64,000 nucleotides of DNA from Cladobotryum mycophilum. Taxonomy: Eukaryota > Ascomycota > Sordariomycetes > Hypocreales > Hypocreaceae. The notes under the pieces were generated by a model. That model made no database searches, was not told where the DNA came from, and was given only the letters and a program-made list of their open reading frames with translations. The stretch lies in NCBI GenBank assembly GCA_036429605.1, contig CM071591.1, positions 1,984,001 through 2,048,000 on the forward strand, in the 5' to 3' direction. Positions 10,487 through 22,578 of the stretch are shown here, piece by piece (within the stretch, counting starts at the first letter, position 1; each line of letters starts with the position of its first letter). The position numbers and the translations under genes are program-made.

Positions 10487-13298
10487 GGTTGCGGTGGTGG
10501 TGAAGATAATATGTCTTCCTTCTTTTTTCAGTAATCTTGGTTGTGACTGAATGGGACTTCCTAATTGGGACACTGGGATCCTGCTACTGTATTTCCTTAT
10601 GGAAGACGTAACCGATGTGGGGCTGTGAATGGAGAAGACAACGGCAAGAGCTATGCTGTAACGAATGAGCTTGTCAGATTCGAGTCGTTGGGAAAACAAA
10701 TCAGAGCCTGATTTAGAACCATTCCGTACCTTTTGGCTGTGTCTAGTACGGTGGTGGTACCTTTTTGTGGTAAAGGCGAAGCTGATCCCCCTCTACTCAG
10801 GTTTTGCCCCTCGCTGTCTCGGGACCGTGCCTATGACGTATCTGTCACCGTACGTTTGTCAATGACGGCAGAGAATCGTCGTCTTGTGGGAGAAGTTACA
10901 CCGGTGCAGTTGCTCCGGTTTGACAGGGTGGGAAGAACGCTGCGCTGTTTGGCTAACAGTGACTGGGGACGTTGCCTTGTATCTATGTATGTGTAAGAGG
11001 GAGAAAAGATACGACAACAATGAATTGATTGATTGATTATGCTGATGTTAGTGGCGAAGGCACTTGTGAACCAATCGAGACGGTCAGTCACTTCAATGAG
11101 AAGGATTAGACTCGATGATGTTATGGATGAAGAGATGGAAGAAGAGAGGGAAAGAGAGGAGTCATGGAGGGATCGTGAAAAGACCCGCAACTTTATATAA
11201 TAACTCAATGGCCGTGAACGTATACATGGAGGAGGTACTGCTCCCACGCGCGAAAGGAGGTCCCATGCCTTAATCTCATCATCCCACTCAAGACAGAAGA
11301 CGCCGGACAAGACAGGCAAGGGAGGGCGTACAGCGGAAGTAGCCCATGCATGTCGTAAAGGCCGAGAACCGCATCTACGATACATCCAGGGTACCAGTAC
11401 CGGAGACCGAAGAGTCCCATGCATCTGTGTCTAATAATTGTCCTTCTTTCTCATCGTTCCATCAAGTGACAAAGACCTAACTCCACCCGCTGCGTTCAGA
11501 AGTCCGCTAGCTGGACAGCCATGTTGGAGCCATGTTGGACTAGGGTTCGGATCTAGCGAGTATTCCATGTGCCGATATAATCGCTGACTGAGCCATATTT
11601 GGCGCTCTTCCCTAAGATTCCATATGCGGTCTTCGTTTAACGGTAACGAACGAGCGAGCTTTTCTGAGCTGGCTCGGTTCGGGAGTGAGTGAGTGGGTTG
11701 GAGCTTTGGAGCCTTGGAGCCTTGGAGGGGTAAATTTTTCTTGAAAGTGGGGACCGCCACGGTTACATTCGCGCGCGCTGGTGGGCGTCCTCTGTGACTC
11801 TGAGTGATCAATTACTTAAGCGACGGAATCGTTCGGTTGACTCGGTATGGAGTAAGACTCCGTAATGCAACTGCCCTGGAACTGCTGCACAGCACAGACG
11901 TTTATTAGGCCATGATTTATTAAGCACCTCTGTCATCAATCACTAACTACCTACCTAGTAGTATTTTACAGGGGGCACTGGTGCGTCAACACGTACATGC
12001 CTACAGGCTTCTCTCGTTTCTATCCAATCCTTGAATATCCCATTGTGCATCATATGACGACGATTTACCTGAATTATGCTTCGTTTTTCTGCCTCGATGC
12101 ATTCGGCCGAGTCTCTCAACAATTCCGCCAGAGAGTCTGCGGGCCAAGACCTCCACCCTACCCTGCCTGCCTTGCCTTGCCTTGCCTTGGCTGCTCATCC
12201 AAGGTCTTGCTAGTCATGGTCGCATCCCTCTGCATGTACCTGAAATTCTGGATGCGGCTGGAGCTGCCTGTGACGTCAGACTGCTGTAGCGAGTGGCTGG
12301 CAGTTGGTGGGCAAAGGCCGAGCAATCCGAAGCTTGAAACAGGAACATCATTCTCTCTTGTTGGCGCAAATTGATCGTGTTTTGTTTCCATCCTCTTCAT
12401 TTATTTTCTTTTCCCATCATCAACTGCGGCGCTCTTTCGGCATGTTCCCGATACCCACCTAGTACCCAGTAGCTGTAACAATTGATGCCATCATCTTGCA
12501 GGTTTTCCAAGTACAATTTTATTTGTTTTACTTTCACATGCAGCCAGTTGGTGATTCCTTCTTCAACGAGCGCCTCTTTCCCAGTTTCTCATGTAGTACA
12601 ACGCACCTGCTTCCATCGTTCAATACAACTTCAGTTCAAATGCATCCTCTTGCTTGACGCTATTCCCCATTGGTTCACGACATTGTTGCGTAATCCCTTC
12701 CACTTCAACTGCCGACAGGACAACAAGTCAAGTCAGAGAATCAATTCCTTTCTCTCCTTGTTTTATCAACTGCCACGGAATCCATTTACCCGGTAAACGT
12801 TGGGGGGTTTTCTCAGAGATACGGGCCGTTTTCTTCCAACGGAAAAGGATGACGAATACACTCTTCAGCTTATGATCGTGTTATTCGATCTGGCCAGCGA
12901 TCACTTGCCTTATCTCTCTCTCTCTCTCCTTTTTTCCCTGCTCCTTTTAAATTCCTTCTACGTATTTTCCCGTTGTTTCTTCTTTTGCATGTACCTATTT
13001 CTGCGTCTCTTGCTTGTCGCGCGCCCTCTTTACTACAACGTCAATAATTAACACGTTTCCCCTCCCACGACCCAAAGTCAGCCAGCCAGCCCGCCCAAGA
13101 GAAGCTAGACAGCCGACATCATACCTCCTCTTCCTTCTCACTACCAATCCTTACTAACTAGCCCGTATCTGCACCGTACTCTGTACTCGTGCCACCTGGC
13201 CTGCCTGCCGACCTTACATACACACTACAACCCAAGCAGCCAATCCCCGTAAAAAAATTCCTACAAACACTTAATGCCAAAGTCAGTGTCTCTCCCAC
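10487..13298. other. Long divergent promoter region between erdS and hydrolase gene
   Basis: These 2.8 kb hold the leaders and promoters of two divergent genes. Simple repeats are visible: ATTGATTG around 11021-11036, a purine-rich tract at 11105-11165 and CCTTG units at 12167-12190. An imperfect palindrome GGAGTAAGACTCC lies near 11849-11861. Long C/T-rich tracts precede the hydrolase (12900-13260). No coding gene is supported. Confidence 0.5.
12167..12190. repeat. Pentanucleotide CCTTG repeat
   Basis: About four tandem copies of CCTTG or CTTGC are visible on the plus strand inside the erdS-hydrolase spacer. Confidence 0.7.
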
Positions 13299-14444
13299 AT
13301 GGACATACCTGAATCCATCAAGAAGCCCACCGTCCCGGAACCTCCGGACTATGAGAACCCACTAGAGGCCAGCTCACGCTGGTCTCTTGCTGCCCGTGCG
13401 CAGGCCATTCGATATGCCGCCAGCCTGGGCTTCAGCATCGCCAATCGAACTGAGCCTGCTCCACCCACTCCATCCACTGAATTTTGGGTGGATTCCACCC
13501 TCGCCGAGTCCTGCAAGGGCCGTCACAAGATCAAAGTCGATGTGTGGACCCCTCCGAAGCTCTCCATCGGGCCACGGGCCGCCGTTATTAGTCTCCATGG
13601 AGGTGGATGGATTCTCGGTCAGGGAACCGACTGTGCTCGCTGGGCTGGGACTGTCATGGGCTCCTTGGATGCTGTCGTCTTCACTGTCAACTATCGTCTT
13701 GCCCCAACTCACCCCTTCCCAGTCCCTATTGAGGACTGTGTTGACGCCATCTTGCAGATTGCTAAGCGCGCTGGCCAGTTTGGCATTGATCCCAATAAGA
13801 TCATCCTCTCAGGCTTCTCAGCTGGTGCCTCCTCTGCTCTCTCCAGCTGGATCATTTTAGAGGACCCTACTCGTTTCGGCTACACATTACCCTTTCCTGC
13901 TCCGCGTATTCGTGGCCTCGCCCTCTTCTATCCCTTACTGGATTGGACTATATCCCGTCCGGATAAGCGGCAGAGTTGTTGTCGCCCTGACATGACTTTG
14001 TCCAAGGGCATGACAGACCTTATCGATGCCTCATACATCTACCCACCCATCGCACGTCGGGAGCGCACTGATATAAGGTTGTCACCCGGTCTCATGCCGG
14101 ATGATCTCATACAGAAGCTCCCATCTATCCATCTCTGTTTATGTGAGTACGACATGCTCTTGGAGGAAGGTAAACGATTTGCCCAGAAGCTAGACAGTCA
14201 TAACAAAAACTATTCTCTCCGAGTAGTCAAAGGGGAGAGGCACGCCTGGGATTGTCCGCCTCCAATGGCCCCCAAAGATAGTGTTGCTGTCGAATATGGC
14301 GAGGCAACACAAGCCATGGCAACCTGGCTGGGTCAGGGTCATGAGACTGACACGGAATCGATGCGTTCGATGAGGACGAAACGCCTCCGTATCCCGCGGC
14401 CTCTTCACCTGCTAGCCCTTAGATCACAGTCTGTGGGACCCTAG
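13299..14444 (+). CDS. Alpha/beta hydrolase (HSL/esterase type); candidate Erg-Asp hydrolase
   Basis: A single exon of 381 residues. It has the oxyanion motif HGGGW (100-104), the nucleophile elbow GFSAG with Ser174, acid Asp285 in CEYD and His315 in GERHAW, so all three catalytic residues of the hormone-sensitive-lipase family are present. There is no signal peptide or clear membrane segment, which suggests a cytosolic esterase, lipase or amide hydrolase. It diverges from erdS across a 2.8-kb spacer. Because fungi with ErdS also have an Erg-Asp hydrolase, ErdH, this gene is a reasonable candidate, but the sequence alone cannot tell it from other esterases. The C-terminal 40 residues (after TWLGQG) are basic and look poorly structured. 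Confidence 0.9.
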   Translation: MDIPESIKKPTVPEPPDYENPLEASSRWSLAARAQAIRYAASLGFSIANRTEPAPPTPSTEFWVDSTLAESCKGRHKIKVDVWTPPKLSIGPRAAVISLHGGGWILGQGTDCARWAGTVMGSLDAVVFTVNYRLAPTHPFPVPIEDCVDAILQIAKRAGQFGIDPNKIILSGFSAGASSALSSWIILEDPTRFGYTLPFPAPRIRGLALFYPLLDWTISRPDKRQSCCRPDMTLSKGMTDLIDASYIYPPIARRERTDIRLSPGLMPDDLIQKLPSIHLCLCEYDMLLEEGKRFAQKLDSHNKNYSLRVVKGERHAWDCPPPMAPKDSVAVEYGEATQAMATWLGQGHETDTESMRSMRTKRLRIPRPLHLLALRSQSVGP

Positions 14445-14775
14445 AGTTGGAAGCACGAGGGCATCATGTTTTCATTTCTTGTGATTTTCTTTTTTCATGC
14501 TGTATTTTTATACTCTCCGCGGACTCTCCGAATGCTTGCTTATAGATGGGTCTCATTTCGAAGGCTAGATGGCAAGAAATGGTGGAGCATATATTGACAG
14601 CGGCATGTGATCGGGTGGCGTCATGGAAAACAGGCGTTTTCGACACGGACAGGAACTGGGTTGAATGGCATAGATTTCATATCATAATCATAAATAAGAA
14701 AAGAGCAATAATCGCCGAGCTGTTACGAGCTACATGTTCTCTAAAACCTCAGAAAAAACCTAGGAACGGCAGCAA
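14445..14775. other. 3' UTRs between convergent hydrolase and FAD monooxygenase genes
   Basis: A 331-base spacer between convergent stops. No gene is supported. Confidence 0.5.
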
Positions 14776-16249
14776 TCACTCGGGCAATGCCAGCTTTCTC
14801 ACATCCCTCCCAAAGTGATCTGCTCGAAGGTTCATAAATTTGACGTATCCCCACGTCAACCACTCCATGACGAACCCGCTCATCCATCCTGGCGGGACAG
14901 GCATATTCCACCTGGCCATGGTTTCCTTGTACGTGGCATCAATATCTGCCCTGCGCAGCTTCTCGTAATCGCTGAAGAGCTGGAGCACCGTCCGGGAGGT
15001 CCGGCGGGTGAGCACGTGCGCCAAGAGAACGCCGTCCTCGATGGCAACGCCGGTACTTTCGCCTTGTGGGGGCATCTGTCAAAGTTGTCAGCTGAGAAAT
15101 ACCGACGCTCTGGTAAGGATATAGTGGACTTTTATTTTTACACATGGCTTGTTCCGGAAGGATCGGTAATGGAAGCTTAATGGAGATAAAGTAGGGGTGG
15201 TGGTGGTGGTGGTGGTGGTGGTGGTGTGGGTGGGCATGGACTTACACCGTGGGCCGCATCGCCGAGGAGCATGGCTCGGCCTTTGGACCAGATTCCTCCG
15301 GGGGTAGCATATAGACCGGGAAGAAGAACCATTCGTCGCATTTATTTACAATTTCGGGTAGGCAATCTAATCGTCCGCCTGCATATGTGGCCTCGATATC
15401 CCGCTTCAGACCCGCCTTGTCCGCCTCGTGGACGGCCCACCCCTCGCGGGACCCATCCGCGCCGGATTTATCCTCCAGGGGCATGACGGCGGCCATGTAC
15501 AGGCTATCCTGTGATTGCGTGTAGTAGCTCATGAGCAGGGAGTCATTCCCCTTGGACACGAGGACGGTGTCCGTGATGAGCGGCTGGTCGTCGGTGCGCA
15601 GCCAGCGGGCGCTCTCGGAAGGGGTGAGAGCGCTGGAGTAGCCGTAGGCGTTGCACTTCCCGGAGTAAGTCTTTTGGCGGGCGGGCTCGACGTACTGCGT
15701 GCGGACTTGGGAGTGAAGGCCGTCGCATCCGATGAGCATGTCGGCTTCTAGTAGTAGCACATGGTTGGTGTCGCTTGTGGTTGGCGGCGTTTTATAAGTG
15801 ACTTTGATGAAGCCGGGTTGGCTATCTGGTGAACCCGATTCTTCTATTGTTTGGATTTTGGCACCAAAGATTATTTTGACTTGTTCTTCTAGGAGGGTTC
15901 TGATGGTTTCCATCATGCTTTCGACAAGTAACTGTCTCTGCACACGGATGGCGTCGACGCCCGGCCATAACCTGCCCAACAGCCCGCCCGTCCTGTGGGA
16001 GACGAGCTCGATGGCCTCGACCCCTGAGCCCAGCAGTCTGAGGCCTTCCCCGACGCCGAGAGAGTCGAGATAGCGGAGTGCCAGGGGCGTCAGGTTGACA
16101 GCTCCGCCGAGAGTCTGGATTCTGTCTCGCACCTCGAGCACGGTGACTTGTATAGGCGACTCAGCATCGGATATCTGAGCAAGGGAGAGGGCTGTTGATA
16201 GGCCTGCTGGCCCGGCGCCAACGACTATGATATGAAATGGCCTTCCCAT
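14776..16249 (-). CDS. FAD-dependent monooxygenase (salicylate hydroxylase-like), one apparent frame break
   Basis: Exon 1 is 16249-15246 and exon 2 is 15075-14776, about 434 residues. The N-terminus has the Rossmann FAD motif VVGAGPAGLS. Then come IGCDGLHSQVR (the DG motif) and GRAMLLGDAAHG followed by MPPQGESTG (the GD motif), split by the intron after the glycine of HG. This order is typical of class A aromatic-type flavoprotein hydroxylases using NAD(P)H; the substrate cannot be inferred. The 170-nt intron (donor GTAAGT, acceptor GACAG) is long for this window and holds a triplet repeat. The frame breaks at a G5 run (15300-15304), just before GGIWSKGRAMLL; one more base restores the family sequence, so an assembly error is likely. 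Confidence 0.88.
15196..15225. repeat. GGT trinucleotide microsatellite in the monooxygenase intron
   Basis: About ten tandem GGT units on the plus strand (ACC on the coding strand), wholly inside the intron of the FAD monooxygenase gene. Confidence 0.85.
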
Positions 16250-18036
16250 GCTGGCGTTTCTGATTTTGTTTTATGTCCTGTTCAAAACTCCAATGGACAG
16301 AACCCAAGGGAGTATAAAAAAGTAGATGTCAGATGTAATGCAAGTGCTGCCAAGGACGAATCAATCTCTTGGCACTCGATCCAATCCAACAGATGCCGTT
16401 CAGGCTATTTATCTACCTAACCCACCACACGTCTTGTCTCCCTCCTTTTTTCCCCACGTTTATAGACGCGCGTGTGTCGGACTCGAAAGCGATGATGGGG
16501 CAAAGAGAGCGCCTGATCGGCCAAGAACTGGACCGGCTTATGAGTACTAAAGCGTTCAGCTGGTACGCCACGTCTTCTAGCCGCTGTGGTTACATCGTAG
16601 CACGGAACATCCCGAGGTGTCTAAGATGTCTAAGACGCAACCAAACATAGATTATCGTGAGGCTTTCTCACGACTAATAAACCACATAAATGGCCCCAGA
16701 TTTCATAATCAATATGGATGGTTCACCTATTAAGATAGGGGTCTGAAAGCGCCTTGTAATAATCAATACATCGCATTCGGATTGATGTCACAGAGCATGG
16801 CCGTGTTTTACTTGTTCTTTTTTACAAGAAAGAGTGAGTGAGTGAGAAAGAAACATCATGTTTTACTTTATTATAGAGTGTAGGTGATGCAAACCTGGAC
16901 AGCTAAGATGTATATAAAAATCGACCGATGGACCGTCCGTAGTTCAAGGATCAACAACCAGCAAATGCATTGGCTTTTTCGTAAGGCAGCTGTTATGATT
17001 CGGCACTCCCTACGACAAAATAGCCAAGGCTCCTCATATCGGAAACGCATAGATTGAGGACAGCCGCCCCCTAAAAGCACATAACATCTTGGCAGTCTTT
17101 CATTGATAGCCATCACATTAGGCACATTCTACAAACAAGTATTTTTTTCCCCATAGAGTCAATGCGTACATTATACATGAGAATCGGCCATGACTGGGGC
17201 TGGCCTAAAACTTGGTTAGAGTTTGAGACCTGGGCTCCATAGCAGTCACGTCTTGACCACGGGGCGCATGACGCGACTCCAAGAACGTACGAAGTAGTCG
17301 TTCTTAGTGTGTGATTCGATGGAGACAATCAACATGACGAGATTGCGGCAAAGAAACACTCGGCGGCTTGCCAAATCTAGGATTGTACCATGGCCGACCG
17401 GGTAACTCGTTATGGTCATGCGAGCAAAGTGAGTGGATAAGAATACTCTAGGTTCATTTTTCTTATATGAAACATGGCATATATTTGTCTCCGAGGTCAA
17501 GAAAGAAGAAATTATAATGCACGCAGCGTATAGGAAGACGTCTTCCGGATCACATCCTTTGTGCCAAGGCATAGCTATTTATTCGCGAGAGGCCAGTTAG
17601 CATCAGATGACAGACTACCTACCCATATTTGATAAGATATCAACACTCGTCTATAATACAAACCCGGTTTCTTTGGATGGAATGACATCGTCTTCCAAGG
17701 CAAGACGATGCCCCCCTTGAAAACTGTTTCAGATATTGATGTATGGATGTCGCTGGATGTGGAAGCAAGGCTGGCCATGTCTCCGCTTCCAAGGCAAAAC
17801 AACAGCCGCAACAATGTGTATGTATTTAAAGGTCAAGGTGGAGAGCAAAGGGTTGCTCAAGAAAAAACTATTCTTTTAAGCAACAGCTCTGTTTAGAACT
17901 GTGTACGGACTACGTTTTTCAACTCATCAACTTATATGCCAAAAGAGGGGAGACCAGCTTCCATACAGAGATATATCCATTTTGCAATGGACCAGCAGGG
18001 TAAGCAACTTCATACCTCACGATATACACCCTCACT
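16250..18036. other. Divergent spacer upstream of monooxygenase and membrane protein genes
   Basis: 1.8 kb with only short ORFs and no recognisable domain or RNA gene. It should hold both promoters. Confidence 0.45.
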
Positions 18037-19481
18037 ATGCATAGAATCATTGCTGCATTAATCCGCCCATATATCGATGTTCCATTTTTTCTAACTTTAC
18101 TTTGTCCTGCATCTGTAGCCTCCAATAAGCGACAATCGCGTGGCAAAGAGAGTCGGCCGCGAATCGATCGTGTACTCTCCTTTGACCTATCCGACCGTCG
18201 CATCCTCAATTTTTGGCTCCTCGAGATTTATTGCGTCTTCATCGTTTGCCTCGTCGTTGTATCATTCGACCGTTTCACTAAATTACCTACTGCTGCTGCT
18301 GCTGCTGCTACCACTGCTCCCACTCCTCGATCTAACAAGAACATCGTTCACCAGCATCTCATAGGCTTGCCCCTATTTCCACACCCTGGAGATACATCCA
18401 TCATATCTTCTCTTACCAAGACCTTTCTTCACCACTCATTATCCAGCGATAATGCCACTAATAACGTCTTTGCGGGACTCAAGGGTTCTGCGGCGCTGCT
18501 CTCTATGGATGTCTGGTTTGCGGTGGCACTGATGGCCAACATAGACGCGTTGATTGTTGTCATGAACTTTAACCGCAGGCTCATTACTCGCTTCCACTAC
18601 GCTGTAACCTTGCGCATGATGATGTTGGCTTCAATTTTTTCATTTGGCGTGCTTTTGTGGAACTTGGAAGGGGCGAACTTCGTATCGAAGCATCCCGTCA
18701 CGTCTGCCGTTATGGCCCTCGGTGGCTATCTGCTCTTCGGACGCACCCTGGATAGATTTGAGACCCCCATACCAACGACCACTTCCCACGATGGCTCTGT
18801 CTCAGGCTTTGCCAGAGGCAGTCTACAGCAGTATGGCGAAGTCCTCAGCCTCTATGACCTTCCTTGGCCCCGAGTCGTATTCTCGTCTGTGGTCATGGTG
18901 GGCGCTGGATTCCTAACGTTGACGGTACCCCCTCCATGGTCGATCTTGGCGCCCATTTTCTTGATATTTTTTGAGGTACGTCAGTGAGAGTATCTCCACC
19001 CATTATAAACACCAATATTCATTAACGTCTATACGTGTATATATAGTTCGTTGTCTTTGCTGCCTTCAAGATTGGTAGAACACCACGATATGTTATCCTC
19101 TCCTTCCCCTTCTTGCAGGGCGTGTTCTGCATTCATTGGGGGCTCATTCCGGTACGCAGTACTGCAATGGAACTCTCCATGCCTCCTTGGATCTTCTTGG
19201 TCTTATGCATGGCCGGCCGTTGGTTATTTGACCTGCATATGTGGACCGTCCTTCGATCTCGGCGAGAGCTACAGTGGGCTCGACGGCAGATTTTACCCTC
19301 TACACGCAAGATTATGTATATCTGTGCCGCAGCCTTTCTCCTGGAGATGATGGGCATCAAAGTTATTACCTACGTTAAGCCCATCACTCTGTATCTTGCC
19401 TTTCTTATTAGTAGCGCTGCGTATCCAGCGCCAATCTCTTATGCTATTGCCTTTGTGAAGACCAAGACAATTCGTAACTAA
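18037..19481 (+). CDS. Polytopic membrane protein of unknown function
   Basis: Exon 1 is 18037-18975 and exon 2 is 19047-19481, joined in phase 0 (donor GTACGT, acceptor TATAG); 457 residues from the first ATG. I count eight or so hydrophobic segments: one near residue 70 (CVFIVCLVVV), then pairs in the middle of exon 1 (VWFAVALMANI, MMMLASIFSFGVLLW, VMALGGYLLFG), two at the end of exon 1, and several in exon 2 (FPFLQGVFCIHWGL, WIFLVLCMAGRWLF, the C-terminal stretch). The part before Met159 (MDVWFAV) contains an alanine run coded by GCT repeats and may be partly leader, so the start is uncertain. I do not recognise the family. Its neighbours on both sides act on lipids, which hints at a membrane-lipid role but proves nothing. 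Confidence 0.7.
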
Positions 19482-20261
19482 GGTTGATGATATTCCTCAA
19501 AACAAGGTTGGATGCTCTTTGGTCGACTAACGTATGATGGATAGATCTTTATGGCTTCACATTTACAGCAACACAAGTATCTGAGCGACAGTGCATAGGA
19601 TACTAGCGTCTTTTCAACAAAGCACGGTGGCTTGTGGAAGGGGTGGGGGATAGTATGTTTGTCTTTTTATGAGCCTTGAATCAATATATCATGGCTATGA
19701 TCTTACATGAGTCCCGTTCAAGTACGCAAGCAAAGATGGAATAGCCAACCACATTACCTTGGACAGCCCAGGGATCGAGTCACCCTTTCTTAACCCTCTA
19801 CCCCGAATAAAATGGCCTCTTACAGGATTAGGCGGCATACAAAAATGCAATAATCATCAGGCTCTGGGGTATTACTGGCTGCTGTCTAGGTTTAGGGTGG
19901 GTGCGGATCGGTGGCTACAAGTACTGTCAACCACACCCCCATTCGGGTAATAAGAAATAGAAAGTCTGTGCATTTTCAACATATCACAGCATCTTTCCAG
20001 ACGCTATATTTGTGCTTTCAGCCACATCGATGATGATACAATGAACAATATGCATGCAAATACCATATTTTTCAAAGTCGTGTTTGTCTTGCACGATATA
20101 ACTGTCTTTTGCAGGTCTATCAATACCGTCGTCTTGAGCTGACCCAAGAATAATGAAACCTTTCCATCATATCTTCGTTTCTTCGTCTCATATTTTGGAT
20201 CAAGAAATAACAAAAGCGGTCATCTCTTGTACATGTCCATGATAGTATATGGCTAGAAAAT
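19482..20261. other. 3' spacer between convergent membrane protein and GLTP genes
   Basis: 780 bases between convergent stop codons, A/T-rich towards the right. No gene is supported. Confidence 0.5.
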
Positions 20262-21082
20262 CTACCACTTGCCCTCTCTATCAACGAAACCCTTGAGAAT
20301 GCCAACAATGTTTTCCAGAGCAGCAAGGTACACGCGCAAATCGCCATGGACCTGATCCACATCAGCTCCAAGCTTGGCGTAGAAGTCCTTGCGGTACGGG
20401 CAGGCGCTCATAGCAGCACTGAAGACGGGTTTGACGAGGAAGCTGTGGTGTGGCTTTAGAGTCGAGCCATAAGCAGTTCGGAAAGAATCAGCAAGCTCCT
20501 CGCTGGGCTTGGCCACGTTCTGGGAGAGGCCGATGCAGGTGAATTCGAGGCCTCTGCAGTAGATATGTGTTAGTTACCCGATGCGACGCCTGACAAATGC
20601 TGAGTAGCTAAAGTGGATCATGTACCTGACGAGCCATAGGAGACCCTCGGCGGCAACGTGCTTCTTAGTCTTCAACTCATTACGAACAAGGTCTTGGATA
20701 TTCTCAGACTCGGCGGGTGCGGTGAGCTGGCGGTCGCGGAGTTTCTGTGTATAACAGGAGATGTCAGTCAAAATTCCGTATTATAAAGATATTTGATGCA
20801 AGGTTCCAACCTTGATGTTGCCGTTCAAATCCTTCTTAACAGCGCTAAAAGCGACAGATCCCAGGGCATCTAGAGGAAAGCAGATCAGTCACCGGCCGAA
20901 CGGACGAAGCAATAAGAAGTTTGGACTGTAGCTACCAAAGATGGTGACCAAGGAGTCAGCAGCCTCAAGGAACTCTGTAGTGGAGATGGCGTTGCCATTG
21001 TTGGCATCGATGGGGACGTCGACAAAGGACCTCTTGAAGGTGTGGACGATGGTGCCGCCGGGGGGATAACGGGAGCGGACAT
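20262..21082 (-). CDS. Glycolipid transfer protein, HET-C/GLTP family (one apparent frame break)
   Basis: Exons 21082-20936, 20869-20811, 20744-20626 and 20553-20262 give about 205 residues, the size of GLTP proteins. Lipid-headgroup residues match the family: the helix KKDLNGNIKKLR holds the Asp, Asn and Lys that contact the sugar, LLWLVRGLEF carries the stacking Trp, and HHSFLVKPVF carries the conserved His. These cytosolic proteins move glycosphingolipids between membranes; the Podospora member HET-C was found through ascospore maturation and vegetative incompatibility. Donors of introns 1 and 2 are weak (GTAGCT, GTTGGA), but the joined protein is right. A G6 run at 21060-21065 breaks the frame eight codons after the ATG, and one more base restores it. 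Confidence 0.92.
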
Positions 21083-22578
21083 GGTGAAAGCGGGTTGAGG
21101 CCGAGATGAAGCTATAACACGGGGAGCTGTAGTAGCTGTAGCTGTAGCTGTAGCTGTAGCTGCGGGTTGGAATGGAGAATGGGAGGTTGTATGTAGGTGT
21201 AGGTACGTGTTCGGTATTGGGTCTCCAAGTTTAGCGGTGAACGGATTGGGATCCGGTGGGGTTGGTGGGGGTTTGGATTTGTCTCAGGTGTCGGGAGAAA
21301 TGAGGGGTACATGTATGTACATCTTGTTTACAGAGTTGCTACAGCGAATTTAGTGCGATTTTGGCTGTTCATGTACCTATAAGTAAATATGAGGATATCC
21401 ACGGATACAACGTTGAGTTTATAAAACATGAGATTTTATCTGTAGAGGATAAGTGTGTTTCCTAATAGAGCCAAATGGATGGCACCTTATTATAGGAGAG
21501 CAGTCTAGTTGATACAGGTCCAAGTAAGAGAAAAATGCAACGCTACTGAGGGCGGAAGATGCAGTCTCTCGTTATAATGCACAGCCATTTCTCTTGTTCC
21601 CTTACATTCTCTTGTTCCCTTGCATTCTGCTTCATTTTCTAACCACCCCCTACCTATTACTACTACTAGATAGGTAGGTACTTGTTTCCTGTGCGTTAGT
21701 ACCTTTATCAGACATTATTCTGTGTTTTAATAGCGTTTCTTTTCATCACTTATGACATCTACGGCTCCCTCCAAGGGTAAATGACCAAGATAGCTCACCG
21801 TGACAATATGCCTAACCTATACTCATGTCTTCACAAGAAAAAAGAAATCACTTGTTCCAGGAAACCACAATGTCAACCAAGGCAAAGAAATGAGCTGCCC
21901 TTCATGTTTCATTTTTCTAGTTCTAGAACACGGGCTGCTTTGCATGGTTAATTCCATTGGTACGCCCTTACGCCTGTAGTGGGAGTCCCTTACATGCAAT
22001 GCAGCCCTTCAGCTGGGAACGACAGATGTCATGCTCTGTGACGTCATAATCATCGTCATCGCAAGCTCCGAAGGATTCTCGACTTACACGCGCAGCCCAT
22101 GACAACGACTCAACTCGCCAGGGATGTTGGCTAGTTCGATATGCAGTCGGAGATCGGTTAAGAAAGAGGCGCCTTAACTTGAAATGGTCTTGATTGAAAC
22201 TCTGTTAGTAGACTGGAACCGCAAAAAACGGACAAGCCATGGTTTTGGCCATCTGGCGTCACTGGTCGTCTTAAAAAGCACGGCCAAGCTGAGGGAGGGA
22301 GGGAGTGAGTCTTCCTCCCCGCTTCCCTAGCTTGACTTGGCAGATCAAAACATTTGATCATACCTGGAGTCTCGTGTCAGTAGTTTTTTTTACATATCAA
22401 TCACAACCATGTCGTAATCATTCTCTTCCCTTCATCCTTTACTCTCAAACCTCCTTTCTTCTACAAATCCTTTCTTCAATTGACGTGGCCGATATTGTCC
22501 TGACCTTCCAATTGCCCTACCTATTATTACTATACTCACCTGCAAACACTGCCTAGCATCTACCTAGCAGGTCAAAAC
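21083..22578. other. Divergent spacer upstream of GLTP and phospholipase D genes
   Basis: 1.5 kb without a supported gene. A short AGCTGT/AGCTGTAGCTGTAGCTAC-type hexamer repeat lies near 21123-21162 in the GLTP leader. The right end is C/T-rich and runs into the phospholipase D leader. Confidence 0.5.
21123..21162. repeat. AGCTGT hexamer repeat in the GLTP leader
   Basis: About six tandem AGCTGT-like units lie just upstream of the GLTP start on the minus strand. Confidence 0.75.
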
